Below are positions 24,520-32,500 of a stretch of DNA of 64,000 bases, in pieces. Below the pieces are notes generated by a model. That model worked only from the letters and a program-made list of their open reading frames with translations, made no database searches and was not told the origin of the DNA. The stretch comes from Hymenobacter latericoloratus (GTDB lineage: Bacteria > Bacteroidota > Bacteroidia > Cytophagales > Hymenobacteraceae), in the NCBI RefSeq assembly GCF_014199535.1, contig NZ_JACHNV010000002.1:1-64000 (forward strand). The letters run 5' to 3'. The position numbers were made by a program, and so were the translations under genes. The number at the start of each line of letters is the position of its first letter. The first letter of the stretch is position 1.

Positions 24520-25677
24520 ATGCCTACTTTTGCACTCCGAATCATCTGTTCTGCCTTGCCTTTCCATCTGTCCCCGGCCCTGTGGCTGCTGCTGGCCTGC
24601 GTGCTGGTGCAGCTTTTCTACGCCGCCTACTACTTTCTGCCCTTCGCCCGCCGCCCCTCCGAGGCCGCCGACGGACCCGATACCGAGCCGGTATCTATTC
24701 TCGTGTGCGCCCGCAACGAGCTGGAAAACCTGCGCCGGTTGCTACCCCTGCTGCTGCAGCAAGACTACCCCGCCGGCTTCGAGCTGATTATCATCGATGA
24801 CCGCTCCACCGACGATACCTACCTGTATGTGCAGCAGCTCACCCAGTACTACCCCCACGTGCGGCTGGTAACCATCACGAGCACGCCTGATGGGCTGTCA
24901 CCTAAAAAATACGCCCTGACACTGGGCATCAAAACGGCCCGGCACGAGCGGCTGCTGTTCACCGATGCCGACTGTATTCCGGCCACCAATCAGTGGCTCA
25001 GGTACATGCAGCGGGGCTTCCATAAGCCGGCCGATGTGGTGCTGGGTTATTCGGCGTACGCGGCGGAAAGCGGCTTTCTAAATAAGCTGATTCGTTTTGA
25101 AACCTTCCTGACGGGAGCACAGTATTTGTCGTTCGCGTGGCGCGGCTACCCTTACATGGGAGTGGGGCGCAACCTTGGGTACACCCGGCAGGTCTTTCAG
25201 CTAACCAAAGGTTTCGCCTCGCACATCCGCAGCCTTTCCGGCGACGACGACCTGCTGGTGCAGGATGCCGTGGCCCGGGGCGCCCGGGTAGCGGTAGTAG
25301 CCGATGCCGGGGCCCATACCCTGAGCGAGCCAGCCCAGACGTGGGGCCAGTGGTGGCGCCAGAAGCGGCGGCACCTCTCCGCAGGCAGTCGGTATCGATG
25401 GTCTGATCGTCTTCGGATTGGAACATTTATTGGCGTAAATTTGCTATTCTACGGCACGACAATCGGTCTGCTGTTTTCCCGCCCCGATTGGGTACCTTTG
25501 GCTGCGGTGTGGCTCGTGCGCACCCTGGCCATGACGGCCGTGTACCACCAGCTCGGCCGTCGGCTCGAGGACCGGCTACCCCCCGCGTGGCTGCCAGTCC
25601 TCGACGCCGTGTATTTTTTTTATTATCTCGCTCTGGGAATGTCACTGTTCCTCTACCGCACCCTCCGATGGAAGTAA
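24520..25677 (+). CDS. Membrane-anchored family 2 glycosyltransferase
   Basis: Inverting GT-A enzyme with about 385 residues: one N-terminal helix (about 20-40), a catalytic domain from EPVSILVCARNE (56-67) with DDRSTDD (93-99) and the metal-binding DAD in FTDADC (149-151), a WRQKRRHLSAG acceptor motif (QxxRW-like) and three C-terminal helices. It resembles polysaccharide- or glycolipid-type synthases. The ATG at 24520 overlaps a perfect TACTTTTG promoter element (24525-24532), so an in-frame TTG at 24556 is a real alternative start. It overlaps the sigma-factor gene by ten bases. Confidence 0.88.
   Translation: MPTFALRIICSALPFHLSPALWLLLACVLVQLFYAAYYFLPFARRPSEAADGPDTEPVSILVCARNELENLRRLLPLLLQQDYPAGFELIIIDDRSTDDTYLYVQQLTQYYPHVRLVTITSTPDGLSPKKYALTLGIKTARHERLLFTDADCIPATNQWLRYMQRGFHKPADVVLGYSAYAAESGFLNKLIRFETFLTGAQYLSFAWRGYPYMGVGRNLGYTRQVFQLTKGFASHIRSLSGDDDLLVQDAVARGARVAVVADAGAHTLSEPAQTWGQWWRQKRRHLSAGSRYRWSDRLRIGTFIGVNLLFYGTTIGLLFSRPDWVPLAAVWLVRTLAMTAVYHQLGRRLEDRLPPAWLPVLDAVYFFYYLALGMSLFLYRTLRWK
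24525..24532 (+). promoter_or_regulatory. TAnnTTTG element overlapping the glycosyltransferase start
   Basis: TACTTTTG lies inside codons 2-5 of the annotated frame. If it is a promoter, transcription would begin downstream of the ATG. Confidence 0.45.
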
Positions 25678-26285
25678 ACAATCAGGAAAAACAGTTCTCT
25701 GCCAAAGCCAAGCACGACTTCAAGCTGATTCGGGCCGCCGTTGAGCAGAGCGACGAAAAAGCCTACGCCGAGCTGATGCAGATCTACAAGAAGCCGGTGT
25801 ACCACGTAGTGCTGAAGATGGTGCGCAACCCCGACGACGCCGAGGACCTAACCATCGAAGCCTTCGCCAAGGCCTTCAAAAACCTGCACAAGTTCAACCC
25901 GGAGTTTGCCTTCAGCACGTGGCTGTTCCGCATTGCCACCAACAACTGCATCGACTTTATTCGCAAGAATAAAATCAAGACGATGTCCATTGACTCGGCC
26001 ATCAAGATTGACAATGGCGACGAAATCACCATCGACTTCCGCGACCAGAACCTGAACCCGCAGGAGTCGGCCATCAAAAACCAGAAAATCGAAATCATGC
26101 AGCACGTGGTATCCCGGCTGCCCGATAAATACCAGCGCCTCGTGACTTTGCGCTACTTTGATGAGCTGAGCTACGAGGAAATTGCCCAGGAGCTGAAAGC
26201 CCCCCTCGGCACCGTGAAAGCCCAGCTGCACCGCGCCCGTGAGTTGCTCTATGACATGGTGAAGAACAAAAAGGAAATCATCTAA
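25668..26285 (+). CDS. Sigma-70 family (ECF-like) RNA polymerase sigma factor
   Basis: A 205-residue two-domain sigma factor. Region 2 spans about 20-95 (YKKPVYHVVLKMVRNPDDAE, then FSTWLFRIATNNCIDFIR). Region 4 is at about 145-200 (LPDKYQRLVTLRYFDELSYE, then GTVKAQLHRARELLYDM). An unusually long linker (about 100-140, with IDSAIKIDNGDEITIDFRD) is seen. No anti-sigma gene follows, so activity may be set by expression. The ATG at 25668 lies inside the end of the glycosyltransferase gene (10-base overlap), so the two are in one transcript. A strong terminator follows. Confidence 0.93.
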   Translation: MEVNNQEKQFSAKAKHDFKLIRAAVEQSDEKAYAELMQIYKKPVYHVVLKMVRNPDDAEDLTIEAFAKAFKNLHKFNPEFAFSTWLFRIATNNCIDFIRKNKIKTMSIDSAIKIDNGDEITIDFRDQNLNPQESAIKNQKIEIMQHVVSRLPDKYQRLVTLRYFDELSYEEIAQELKAPLGTVKAQLHRARELLYDMVKNKKEII

Positions 26286-26325
26286 GCACAAAAAAGCCCC
26301 GGCGCAGGTCGGGGCTTTTTTGTGC
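26286..26325 (+). terminator. Terminator after sigma-factor gene
   Basis: Perfect 16-bp stem GCACAAAAAAGCCCCG / CGGGGCTTTTTTGTGC with an eight-base loop. It starts right at the stop codon. Confidence 0.88.
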
Positions 26326-26340
26326 TTGTCATTTCTTATC

Positions 26341-26440
26341 TGTCATCCTGAGCCTGCGAAGGACCTTGCCACGTCTGAGTAGATGGTATGGTACGGGGCT
26401 GAGCAAACCTGACAAGGTCCTCCGTAGGCTCAGGATGACA
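26341..26440. repeat. Palindromic repeat, family A (copy 3)
   Basis: TGTCATCCTGAGCCTGCGAA opens it and GTAGGCTCAGGATGACA closes it; the inner arms are AAGGACCTTG and CAAGGTCCT. It lies between the sigma-factor terminator and the rsmG promoter. Confidence 0.85.
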
Positions 26441-26448
26441 GACGTTTT

Positions 26449-26456
26449 TACCTTTG
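26449..26456 (+). promoter_or_regulatory. TAnnTTTG promoter element of rsmG
   Basis: Exact TACCTTTG ends seven bases before the ATG at 26464, so transcription probably begins at or next to the start codon. Confidence 0.65.
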
Positions 26457-26463
26457 CGCCACC

Positions 26464-27087
26464 ATGAGCATCATCAACCACTATTTCCCACACCTCACCA
26501 ACCAGCAGCGTCAACAGTTTCAACAGCTCGAAAGCGAATTTCGGGGCTGGAATGAGCGCCTGAATCTGGTAGCCCGCACCGATGTGGATAACCTCGCCGA
26601 GCGCCACTTCCTGCACTCCCTGGGTATTGCCAAGGTGGTAGAGTTTGCGCCCGGCTCCTCGGTGCTGGATGTGGGCACGGGTGGTGGTTTGCCGGGTCTG
26701 CCGCTGGCCATTCTGTTCCCGGAAGTGAAGTTTCACCTCGTGGATAGCATCGGTAAGAAAATCAGGGCGGTGCAGGACATGGCTCACGCCCTGCAGCTTC
26801 CCAACGTCACGGCCGAACAGACCCGCGCCGAGCAGCTACGCCCGCACTACGACTACGTGGTGAGTCGCGCCGTAGCCCGCCTGGCCACCTTCTACACCTG
26901 GATTGAGCACCGCTACAAGCCCGCTGCCACAGCCGCCCCCGGCAGTGGCCTCTACTACCTCAAAGGCGGCGACCTGACCGAAGAAATCGAGGAGTCAGGC
27001 CTGACGGCCAACGTAGTGGACCTGAATGATTTCTACGCCGAGGAGTTCTTCGACACCAAAAAAGTGGTAGTCGTGCTTAACGCTTAG
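26464..27087 (+). CDS. rsmG: 16S rRNA (guanine-527-N7) methyltransferase
   Basis: Methylates G527 of 16S rRNA (the GidB enzyme; its loss gives mild streptomycin resistance in other bacteria). The 207-residue Rossmann-fold methyltransferase has the leader helix FRGWNERLNLVART (26-39), the SAM-binding loop LDVGTGGGLPGLPLA (68-82), VDSIGKKIRAVQ and the catalytic-region DYVVSRAVARL. The -7 promoter element sits almost against the ATG, and a family A repeat occupies the region where the upstream promoter half would lie. Confidence 0.95.
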   Translation: MSIINHYFPHLTNQQRQQFQQLESEFRGWNERLNLVARTDVDNLAERHFLHSLGIAKVVEFAPGSSVLDVGTGGGLPGLPLAILFPEVKFHLVDSIGKKIRAVQDMAHALQLPNVTAEQTRAEQLRPHYDYVVSRAVARLATFYTWIEHRYKPAATAAPGSGLYYLKGGDLTEEIEESGLTANVVDLNDFYAEEFFDTKKVVVVLNA

Positions 27088-27154
27088 GTTTGGTGCCTGA
27101 TGAGGGGGTAGGGTACTCTGCCTCCAACGTATGTGCTACACTCTCTACACTGCT

Positions 27155-27187
27155 AAACCCTTGCCTCTTTGTCAGAAGCAAGGGTTT
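27155..27187. terminator. Hairpin between convergent rsmG and hydrolase genes
   Basis: AAACCCTTGC (27155-27164) pairs with GCAAGGGTTT (27178-27187), flanked by short A/T tracts. Confidence 0.5.
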
Positions 27188-27226
27188 GGCGGTTTAGAGG
27201 GGGTAGGGAAAATTCTGGGTTATGCC

Positions 27227-28213
27227 TCACGCGGGCACCTCGGCGGTCAGAAACTCTACGGCGCGCCGCTCGGAATAATACTGACCGTCGGGGCTGCCTT
27301 CGCCGAAGCCGACGTGGCCGCCATCGGAAGGCGTTTCCAGGTACACATAGGGGCTGCGGGCGGCTACCTCGCGCGGAAAGCAGGAGGGAGGCAGGAACGG
27401 GTCGTTCTGGGCGTTTACCAGCAGGGTCGGCACCTGAATGTTGCCAAGGTAGCGGCCCGAGCTGGCGTGCTCATAGTACTCATCAGCCGACTTGAAGCCG
27501 TGCATAGGCGCCGTAAACCGGTTATCAAACTGCGGAAAATCCTGCAGCAAGTCAATGTCAGTTAAATCAACCTGACCGGGTAGCAATTCAGCTTTCGCCC
27601 GCATCTTGGCCCGAAGGGTTTTCATAAAGCGGTTGAGGTAGATGCGGTTTTCCAGCCGGGCAATGTGGTGGGAACTGGCCTTCAAATCGGTGGGCACCGA
27701 GAAAACTGCGGCGCGCTGCACTTCCTGGGGAACCCGCGCCGGATTTTCGCCCAGGTACTTCAGTGTGACGTTGCCGCCGGCTGAAAAGCCTGTGAGGTAC
27801 ACCCGACGGTAGCGGCCGGTGCCCAGGGCGTAGCGCACTACAAAATCCAGGTCGTCGGTGTCGCCGAGGTGGTAGGAGCGGAGCAGGCGGTTCATTTCGC
27901 CGCTGCAGCTGCGGTAGTTCCAGGCCAGGGCGTCCAGGCCGGCTTGGTTAAGCGCCCGCACCATGCCGCGCACGTAGGGCCGGCCGGCGTCGCCCTCCAG
28001 CCCATGCGACACGATGCCCAGCGCATCGGTTGGCGGCTGCCCGGGCAGCCGCGACCAGTCCAGGTCCAGAAAGTCGCCGTCCTCGGTTTCGACCCGCTCG
28101 CGCTGGTAGCGCACTTCCGGCACCGTACGCCACAGGCTGGGCACGATGGTTTGCAAGTGGCCGTTGAAGAGGTAAAACGGGGGCTGGTAAGGGGAGTACG
28201 GTACGAGGGGCAT
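27227..28213 (-). CDS. YheT/ABHD-type alpha/beta hydrolase
   Basis: Serine hydrolase of the YheT (embryogenesis-associated EMB8) family, 328 residues from the ATG at 28211-28213. The family's N-terminal signature is present (FYLFNGHLQTIVPSLWR, 13-29), then VSHGLEGDAGRPY (68-80, oxyanion region) and the nucleophile elbow TGFSAGGN (S144). The catalytic His lies near the C-terminus (SDGGHVGF). The longer in-frame start adds about 34 unlikely residues. Natural substrates of this family (possibly esters or lipids) are poorly known. It is transcribed alone and is divergent from the DUF4142 gene. Confidence 0.92.
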   Translation of the reverse strand: MPLVPYSPYQPPFYLFNGHLQTIVPSLWRTVPEVRYQRERVETEDGDFLDLDWSRLPGQPPTDALGIVSHGLEGDAGRPYVRGMVRALNQAGLDALAWNYRSCSGEMNRLLRSYHLGDTDDLDFVVRYALGTGRYRRVYLTGFSAGGNVTLKYLGENPARVPQEVQRAAVFSVPTDLKASSHHIARLENRIYLNRFMKTLRAKMRAKAELLPGQVDLTDIDLLQDFPQFDNRFTAPMHGFKSADEYYEHASSGRYLGNIQVPTLLVNAQNDPFLPPSCFPREVAARSPYVYLETPSDGGHVGFGEGSPDGQYYSERRAVEFLTAEVPA

Positions 28214-28467
28214 GGCAGTAATCGGAAAGTCAGAGGCCTGAGCCGGTACAGAAAGATACGCAGGAAACCGTATGCATGCATACAACTGCGGTGTAAGCCA
28301 CTCTAACCGCGCCAAGGTTTTGTGAGCTCAACAGCAAATTGGATAAGAAGCTGAAATAGTTTGTCTGGTGACGCTGAATAGCCTTAGTGTCTTGTCAATA
28401 CTTATAAAATATATACTTATTCTGGGAAATGCCGTAGAAGGTAGCTCTGAACTTAATGCCTACTCCA

Positions 28468-29184
28468 ATGAAAACAACGAACCTGATTCCCCAGCTTTTT
28501 GTGGTTGGTGCCCTGGCCTTCAGCACCGCCTGCAGCAGCACAAATACCGGTACCACGGCCGGCACTACCTCCGGCAGTGGGTCCATGGATTCCAGCATGG
28601 GAACCGACATGAGTACAGCTCCCGCCGGCACCGCCAACTCCGGCTCGGCGGGCACCAGCAGCACGGCGGCTATTAGTGGCACGGGCGGCGCTAATAGCAC
28701 TACTGCCACTGGGGGGGCAACGGATATGAATGCCTTTATGGCCTCTTTCGCCACTATGCAGGACCCCGTATTCCTGATGACAGCCGCCAGCAGCAACCTG
28801 CTGGAAATTCAGATGGGCCAACTAGCCACTCAGAAATCAACTAATGCGGACGTGAAGCGCTTCGGGCAGATGATGGTGGACCACCACACCAAAGCCACCC
28901 AGGAGCTCCAGACACTAGCTACCCCGCTGGGGGTAACGCTGCCCCAAACCATGATGCCCGTGCACCAGGCCATGGCCGATAAGCTGATGAACAAATCCGG
29001 GAAGGCCTTCGATGAAGACTATATGGATGCCATGGAGACGGCTCACCAGATGGATATTGCCATGTTCGAGGTGAAGAGCAAGGCGGCTGAAACCCCAACC
29101 GTGAAGGCCTTTGCCACCAAAACATTGCCTATGCTTCGTTCCCACGAGAAAATGGCCAACGAAATTGAGAAGAAGGTTGATTAA
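28468..29184 (+). CDS. DUF4142 lipoprotein (ferritin-like helical bundle)
   Basis: A 238-residue lipoprotein from the ATG at 28468; another ATG lies at 28456. The lipobox is FSTAC. A low-complexity Gly/Ser/Thr/Ala linker spans about 25-90. The DUF4142 domain follows (MASFATMQDPVFLMTAASSN, then EIQMGQLATQKS, VKRFGQMMVDHHTKATQEL and a C-terminal FATKTLPMLRSHEKMANEIE). The His-rich VDHH suggests the ferritin-like metal site, but function is unknown. The upstream 250 bases are AT-rich for this genome and form a divergent promoter region. Confidence 0.9.
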   Translation: MKTTNLIPQLFVVGALAFSTACSSTNTGTTAGTTSGSGSMDSSMGTDMSTAPAGTANSGSAGTSSTAAISGTGGANSTTATGGATDMNAFMASFATMQDPVFLMTAASSNLLEIQMGQLATQKSTNADVKRFGQMMVDHHTKATQELQTLATPLGVTLPQTMMPVHQAMADKLMNKSGKAFDEDYMDAMETAHQMDIAMFEVKSKAAETPTVKAFATKTLPMLRSHEKMANEIEKKVD

Positions 29185-29247
29185 ACGAAGACAGCTTTGC
29201 TGCTTCGGCAGTTGCTGCGTAAGGAACATATCGGCTCCATGTACCGG

Positions 29248-29273
29248 GGGCGCGTCTGCTTGCAGGCGCGCCC
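29248..29273 (+). terminator. Probable terminator after DUF4142 gene
   Basis: GGGCGCG-T-CTGC-TT-GCAG-G-CGCGCCC forms a nearly continuous stem 64 bases past the stop. The U-tract is weak. Confidence 0.55.
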
Positions 29274-29345
29274 TCGTTGCGTAAAGGCGTAGGGTAGAAG
29301 CCGTAAGCCTAAAAAGGAGCTCCGCCTTATTCCCTTGCACTCTGA

Positions 29346-29376
29346 TTTGCTATTTCAAAGCAAAGCTTTACCTTTG
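29346..29376 (+). promoter_or_regulatory. Full Bacteroidota promoter of rpsT
   Basis: TTTG (29346-29349), a 19-base spacer and TACCTTTG (29369-29376) fit the TTTG / TAnnTTTG consensus. The leader would be about 40 bases. Confidence 0.85.
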
Positions 29377-29424
29377 CACTCCCCAATTGAACTGAATTCG
29401 AGCAGAAGACCATTTTCATACCCC

Positions 29425-29682
29425 ATGGCAAATCATAAGTCGGCCCTCAAGCGCATCCGTTCCAACGAAGCTAAGCGCGTGCTGAACCGTTACCAGGCTA
29501 AATCTACCCGCACGGCCATCAAGAAGCTGCGTGGTACCACCGACGCTACTGCGGCTCAGGAGCTGCTGAAGAAAGTATCGTCGATGCTGGACCGTCTGGC
29601 CAAGAAAAACATCATTCACAAGAACAAAGCCGCCAACAACAAGTCGAAGCTGGCTAAGTTCGTGAAGTCGCTGGCTGCCTAA
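29425..29682 (+). CDS. rpsT: 30S ribosomal protein S20
   Basis: Primary 16S rRNA-binding protein of the small subunit. The 85-residue, Lys/Arg-rich three-helix product begins MANHKSALKRIRSNEAKRVL and has RLAKKNIIHKNKAANNKSKL near the C-terminus, the family's characteristic ends. The ATG at 29425 is chosen because upstream in-frame codons cover the promoter. It is transcribed alone, with the best-conserved promoter in this window and a terminator. Confidence 0.97.
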   Translation: MANHKSALKRIRSNEAKRVLNRYQAKSTRTAIKKLRGTTDATAAQELLKKVSSMLDRLAKKNIIHKNKAANNKSKLAKFVKSLAA

Positions 29683-29712
29683 GCAGTAAACCGGCGCTCT
29701 GCTCTATATACG

Positions 29713-29742
29713 TAAGGCCCTGTGCGCAAGCACAGGGCCTTA
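29713..29742 (+). terminator. Terminator after rpsT
   Basis: Perfect 13-bp stem TAAGGCCCTGTGC / GCACAGGGCCTTA with a GCAA loop. Confidence 0.7.
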
Positions 29743-29949
29743 CTGCGTTCAACCCCTGGCTGGGCTAGGCCGTTGGGGAAGGAAACAACTCCCGGGCCCT
29801 TCCGAAGAGCCGAACCGACGCGAGCAAGCGCACGCCCTACCCCTGGTACTTCTCTGAACCCTTATAGAAAGGTGGCTGCTCATGCCTAACAAATGAAAAG
29901 CTGATTGCCGGCCGGGAAAGAAGTTTGTGAGCCGGGAGACCCGCCCACA
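29743..29949. other. Noncoding stretch between rpsT and pyk terminators
   Basis: The rpsT-pyk gap is 320 bases. Apart from the two terminators at its edges I see no gene, repeat arm or promoter that I can support. Confidence 0.4.
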
Positions 29950-29985
29950 AAAAAGCCCGCGCCACAGAAGCAACGCGGGCTTTTT
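29950..29985 (-). terminator. Terminator after pyk
   Basis: AAAAAGCCCGCG (29950-29961) pairs with CGCGGGCTTTTT (29974-29985). It works on either strand and serves pyk. Confidence 0.8.
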
Positions 29986-30002
29986 AACCAAGGGTAAGCT
30001 GC

Positions 30003-31442
30003 TTACGCTACGCTCACCTTTACCATATTGGTTTTGCCTTTCTCATTGATGGGCATGGAGGCCGTGTTGATGAACACGTCGCCCTTTTGCAAGTGGCCGG
30101 TGGTGGTTAGGGCATACTTAATGTCCGATACAGTACTGTCGGTGCTCACCATGCGGTCGTAATAGAAACCCCGCACGCCCCAGATCAGGCTCAGGGTGGT
30201 TAGCAGCGGGCGGTTATCGGTGAAAATAAAGATGTTGGCTTTGGGCCGGTACTTGGCAATCTGGAAGGCCGTGTAACCGCGGTGGGTCATGCCGGTAATG
30301 GCTTTGGCCCCGGTGTTTTTGGCCAGGTGGCAGGCCGCCGACAGTACGCTATCCACCATGAAGGTCGGCGAGTCGGGCGTGATGGGATACCAGTGGTGGT
30401 AGAGGCTGGGCATGCGGCTCTCTACGCTGGTAATGGTACCCACCATGGAGCGGATTACCTCAGCGGGGTAGGCGCCCACGGCCGTTTCCGCGGACAGCAT
30501 CACGGCATCGGCCCCGTCGATAACGGCGTTGGCTACGTCACTGGTTTCGGCACGGGTAGGGCGGGGGGCCGTAATCATGCTCTCCATCATCTGGGTAGCC
30601 ACAATTACGGGTTTGCCGGCCTTGTTGCACTTCTCCACAATCAGCTTCTGGGCCATCGGTACCTCCTCCATCTTCACCTCCACGCCCAGGTCGCCGCGGG
30701 CTACCATGACGGCATCGGTAAGGGCAATGATTTCGTCGAGGTTGCGCAGGCCTTCGGGCGTTTCGATTTTGGCGATAACGCGGGCCGTTTTGCCGCTTTC
30801 CGCAATCAGGTTCTTGATGAAGCGGATGTCCTCGGCCCGGCGGGCAAAGGAAAGGGCAATCCAGTCTACCTCATTTTCCAGCCCGAATTTCAGGTCCTCA
30901 ATATCTTTCTCCGTCATCGACGGGGCCGAAACCTCCGAGTCGGGCAGGTTGATGCCTTTGCGCGGCTTCACCAGGCCCCCGTAGATAACCTCAACATCTA
31001 CTTCCTTGTCGCGGTCCGTGGCCAGCACGCGCAGCTCAATCTTGCCGTCGTCGATGAGAATCATGTCGCCGGGCTTTACGTCGCGCGCCAGGCCCAGGTA
31101 AATCGTGCTCAGGCGGGTAGCCGTGCTGATTTCCTTTTCGCCGCACACCAGCTTGATTTTGTCGCCGGGCTTAATTTCTACGCCGCCGCCTTCCACTTCC
31201 CCCAGCCGGATTTTGGGCCCCTGCAAATCCTGTAGCAGCCCTACGTTCATGCGCATATCCTTGTTGAGGCGGCGTACAGTATTTACCACGGCCAGGTGGT
31301 CTTCGTGGCTGCCGTGCGAGAAGTTCAGGCGGAACACGTCCACGCCTTCCCGCATCAGCATACCAAGTTTCTCATAGGTGTTGGAGGCCGGGCCAACGGT
31401 GGCAATTATCTTGGTTTTATTGAAATGCGGTCGAGATTCCAT
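30003..31442 (-). CDS. pyk: Pyruvate kinase
   Basis: Final ATP-yielding step of glycolysis. The 479-residue enzyme from the ATG at 31440-31442 has NKTKIIATVGPAS at the N-terminus, FRLNFSHGSHEDH, the active-site KIETPEGLRNLDEI with the catalytic Lys, MVARGDLGVEV, and TRAETSDVANAVIDGADAVM followed by SAETAVGAYP. The C-terminal allosteric domain (about 350-479) is complete. Upstream, a TCCTTTG element (31494-31501, minus strand) is a near promoter match. It neighbours the IPExxxVDY gene, a conserved Bacteroidota arrangement. Confidence 0.97.
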   Translation of the reverse strand: MESRPHFNKTKIIATVGPASNTYEKLGMLMREGVDVFRLNFSHGSHEDHLAVVNTVRRLNKDMRMNVGLLQDLQGPKIRLGEVEGGGVEIKPGDKIKLVCGEKEISTATRLSTIYLGLARDVKPGDMILIDDGKIELRVLATDRDKEVDVEVIYGGLVKPRKGINLPDSEVSAPSMTEKDIEDLKFGLENEVDWIALSFARRAEDIRFIKNLIAESGKTARVIAKIETPEGLRNLDEIIALTDAVMVARGDLGVEVKMEEVPMAQKLIVEKCNKAGKPVIVATQMMESMITAPRPTRAETSDVANAVIDGADAVMLSAETAVGAYPAEVIRSMVGTITSVESRMPSLYHHWYPITPDSPTFMVDSVLSAACHLAKNTGAKAITGMTHRGYTAFQIAKYRPKANIFIFTDNRPLLTTLSLIWGVRGFYYDRMVSTDSTVSDIKYALTTTGHLQKGDVFINTASMPINEKGKTNMVKVSVA

Positions 31443-31591
31443 GAGCAGTAGTAGGTTCAAAAGTTCGTGAATGCGGAGTTGGGGCCCGGCAGCGCAAAGG
31501 ACTTTAGTAGGCGGCTGTGGCTCAAAGAAAAAGCCTTTTCCGCGTGCTAAAGTCCTTCGGGCTGCTCAAGAGCGAAGCTGGTAGATGAAAT

Positions 31592-32020
31592 TCAAAAAAG
31601 CAGATTTTCTTTGAATTTAAGGTCATTGGGATTGAATTGGCTGACCAACTGCACCTCGGGCAGGGCCGTCAGGTGGGCCAGCAGTTCCTCGGCGGCCAGC
31701 GCCCCCGAGCCGTTACTGACTTGCAGCAAATAGTCGTATTCCTTGATGTCGGGGGCCAAAAAGGGTGTTTTCAGGGCCGAGGGGTCCACGGAGCGGTTGC
31801 GCAGCAGGCGCAGGGTGTGGTGCTCCGTAGCGTAGAGGTAGTTGCTGATAACCAGCCGGCCTTTGTTGAACAGATCATAAATCAGATCCTGCTGTTTTAC
31901 CAGCCGCAGCTTCAGCGCCCGGTTCAGAATCCAGGCCAGCGTGTGCTCTCGGGTAGAGGAAACGAGCCCAAACAGGTCGAATTCGCAGTCATAGTCCACA
32001 TCGAGCGTCAGAGTTTTCAT
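31592..32020 (-). CDS. IPExxxVDY family protein
   Basis: A 142-residue protein of a Bacteroidota-specific family usually found between pyk and acpP; the function is unknown. The N-terminus reads MKTLTLDVDYDCEFDLFGLV and the centre has HTLAWILNRALKLRLVKQQD and the NYLYATEHHTLRLLRNR segment. I take the ATG at 32018-32020, since longer starts run into the promoter. It has no signal peptide. It is divergent from acpP and has its own exact TACTTTTG promoter element. The conserved position suggests a role tied to central carbon or lipid metabolism, but that is inference from context only. Confidence 0.85.
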   Translation of the reverse strand: MKTLTLDVDYDCEFDLFGLVSSTREHTLAWILNRALKLRLVKQQDLIYDLFNKGRLVISNYLYATEHHTLRLLRNRSVDPSALKTPFLAPDIKEYDYLLQVSNGSGALAAEELLAHLTALPEVQLVSQFNPNDLKFKENLLF

Positions 32021-32045
32021 GAGCGGTGGCAAAGGAAAGGAAACG

Positions 32046-32053
32046 CAAAAGTA
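32046..32053 (-). promoter_or_regulatory. TAnnTTTG promoter element of IPExxxVDY gene
   Basis: Minus strand TACTTTTG, 26 bases before the ATG at 32020. Confidence 0.7.
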
Positions 32054-32182
32054 GGCACCGCAGTACCCGCACGGAACTTCCGGGGTCATAATCTTACACC
32101 GGGAAGAAACGGGGGAGGAAGTTTGACAATGTTAGCGAAGATGGTGTTATTTGTGCCGAGTTTTCCTTAAACCCCCACGGAA

Positions 32183-32419
32183 ATGTCTGAAATTGCAGAA
32201 AAAGTAAAGGCCATCATCATTGATAAACTTGGCGTAGAAGCTTCGGAAGTAACGCCGGAGGCTAGCTTCACGAACGATCTGGGCGCTGACTCGCTGGATA
32301 CTGTTGAGCTCATCATGGAGTTCGAAAAAGAATTCAACGTGTCTATCCCGGACGATCAAGCCGAGAATATCGGTACCGTGGGTCAGGCTATCAGCTACCT
32401 CGAAGAGCACGCTAAATAG
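32183..32419 (+). CDS. acpP: Acyl carrier protein
   Basis: Carries growing fatty acyl chains on phosphopantetheine. The 78-residue acidic protein has the attachment serine in [15 protein letters not shown] (S37) and the family's four-helix pattern. It is followed by fabF and rnc. A terminator-like hairpin lies between acpP and fabF, so part of the transcription probably stops after acpP. A degenerate promoter (TATTTG at 32148) precedes it. Confidence 0.98.
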   Translation: MSEIAEKVKAIIIDKLGVEASEVTPEASFTNDLGADSLDTVELIMEFEKEFNVSIPDDQAENIGTVGQAISYLEEHAK

Positions 32420-32500
32420 TAACGGGTACTTGGTAGTAAGTAGTTGGACTAGGCGTACGTACTACCAGCTACTCACTTCCTGCCACCTGTAAGTGCTTAC

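Noticed and set aside
21897..26440. CRISPR array from the repeated palindromes at 21.9-26.4 kb
   Set aside because: Copies are separated by whole genes, spacers are not of constant length, and no cas gene is present.
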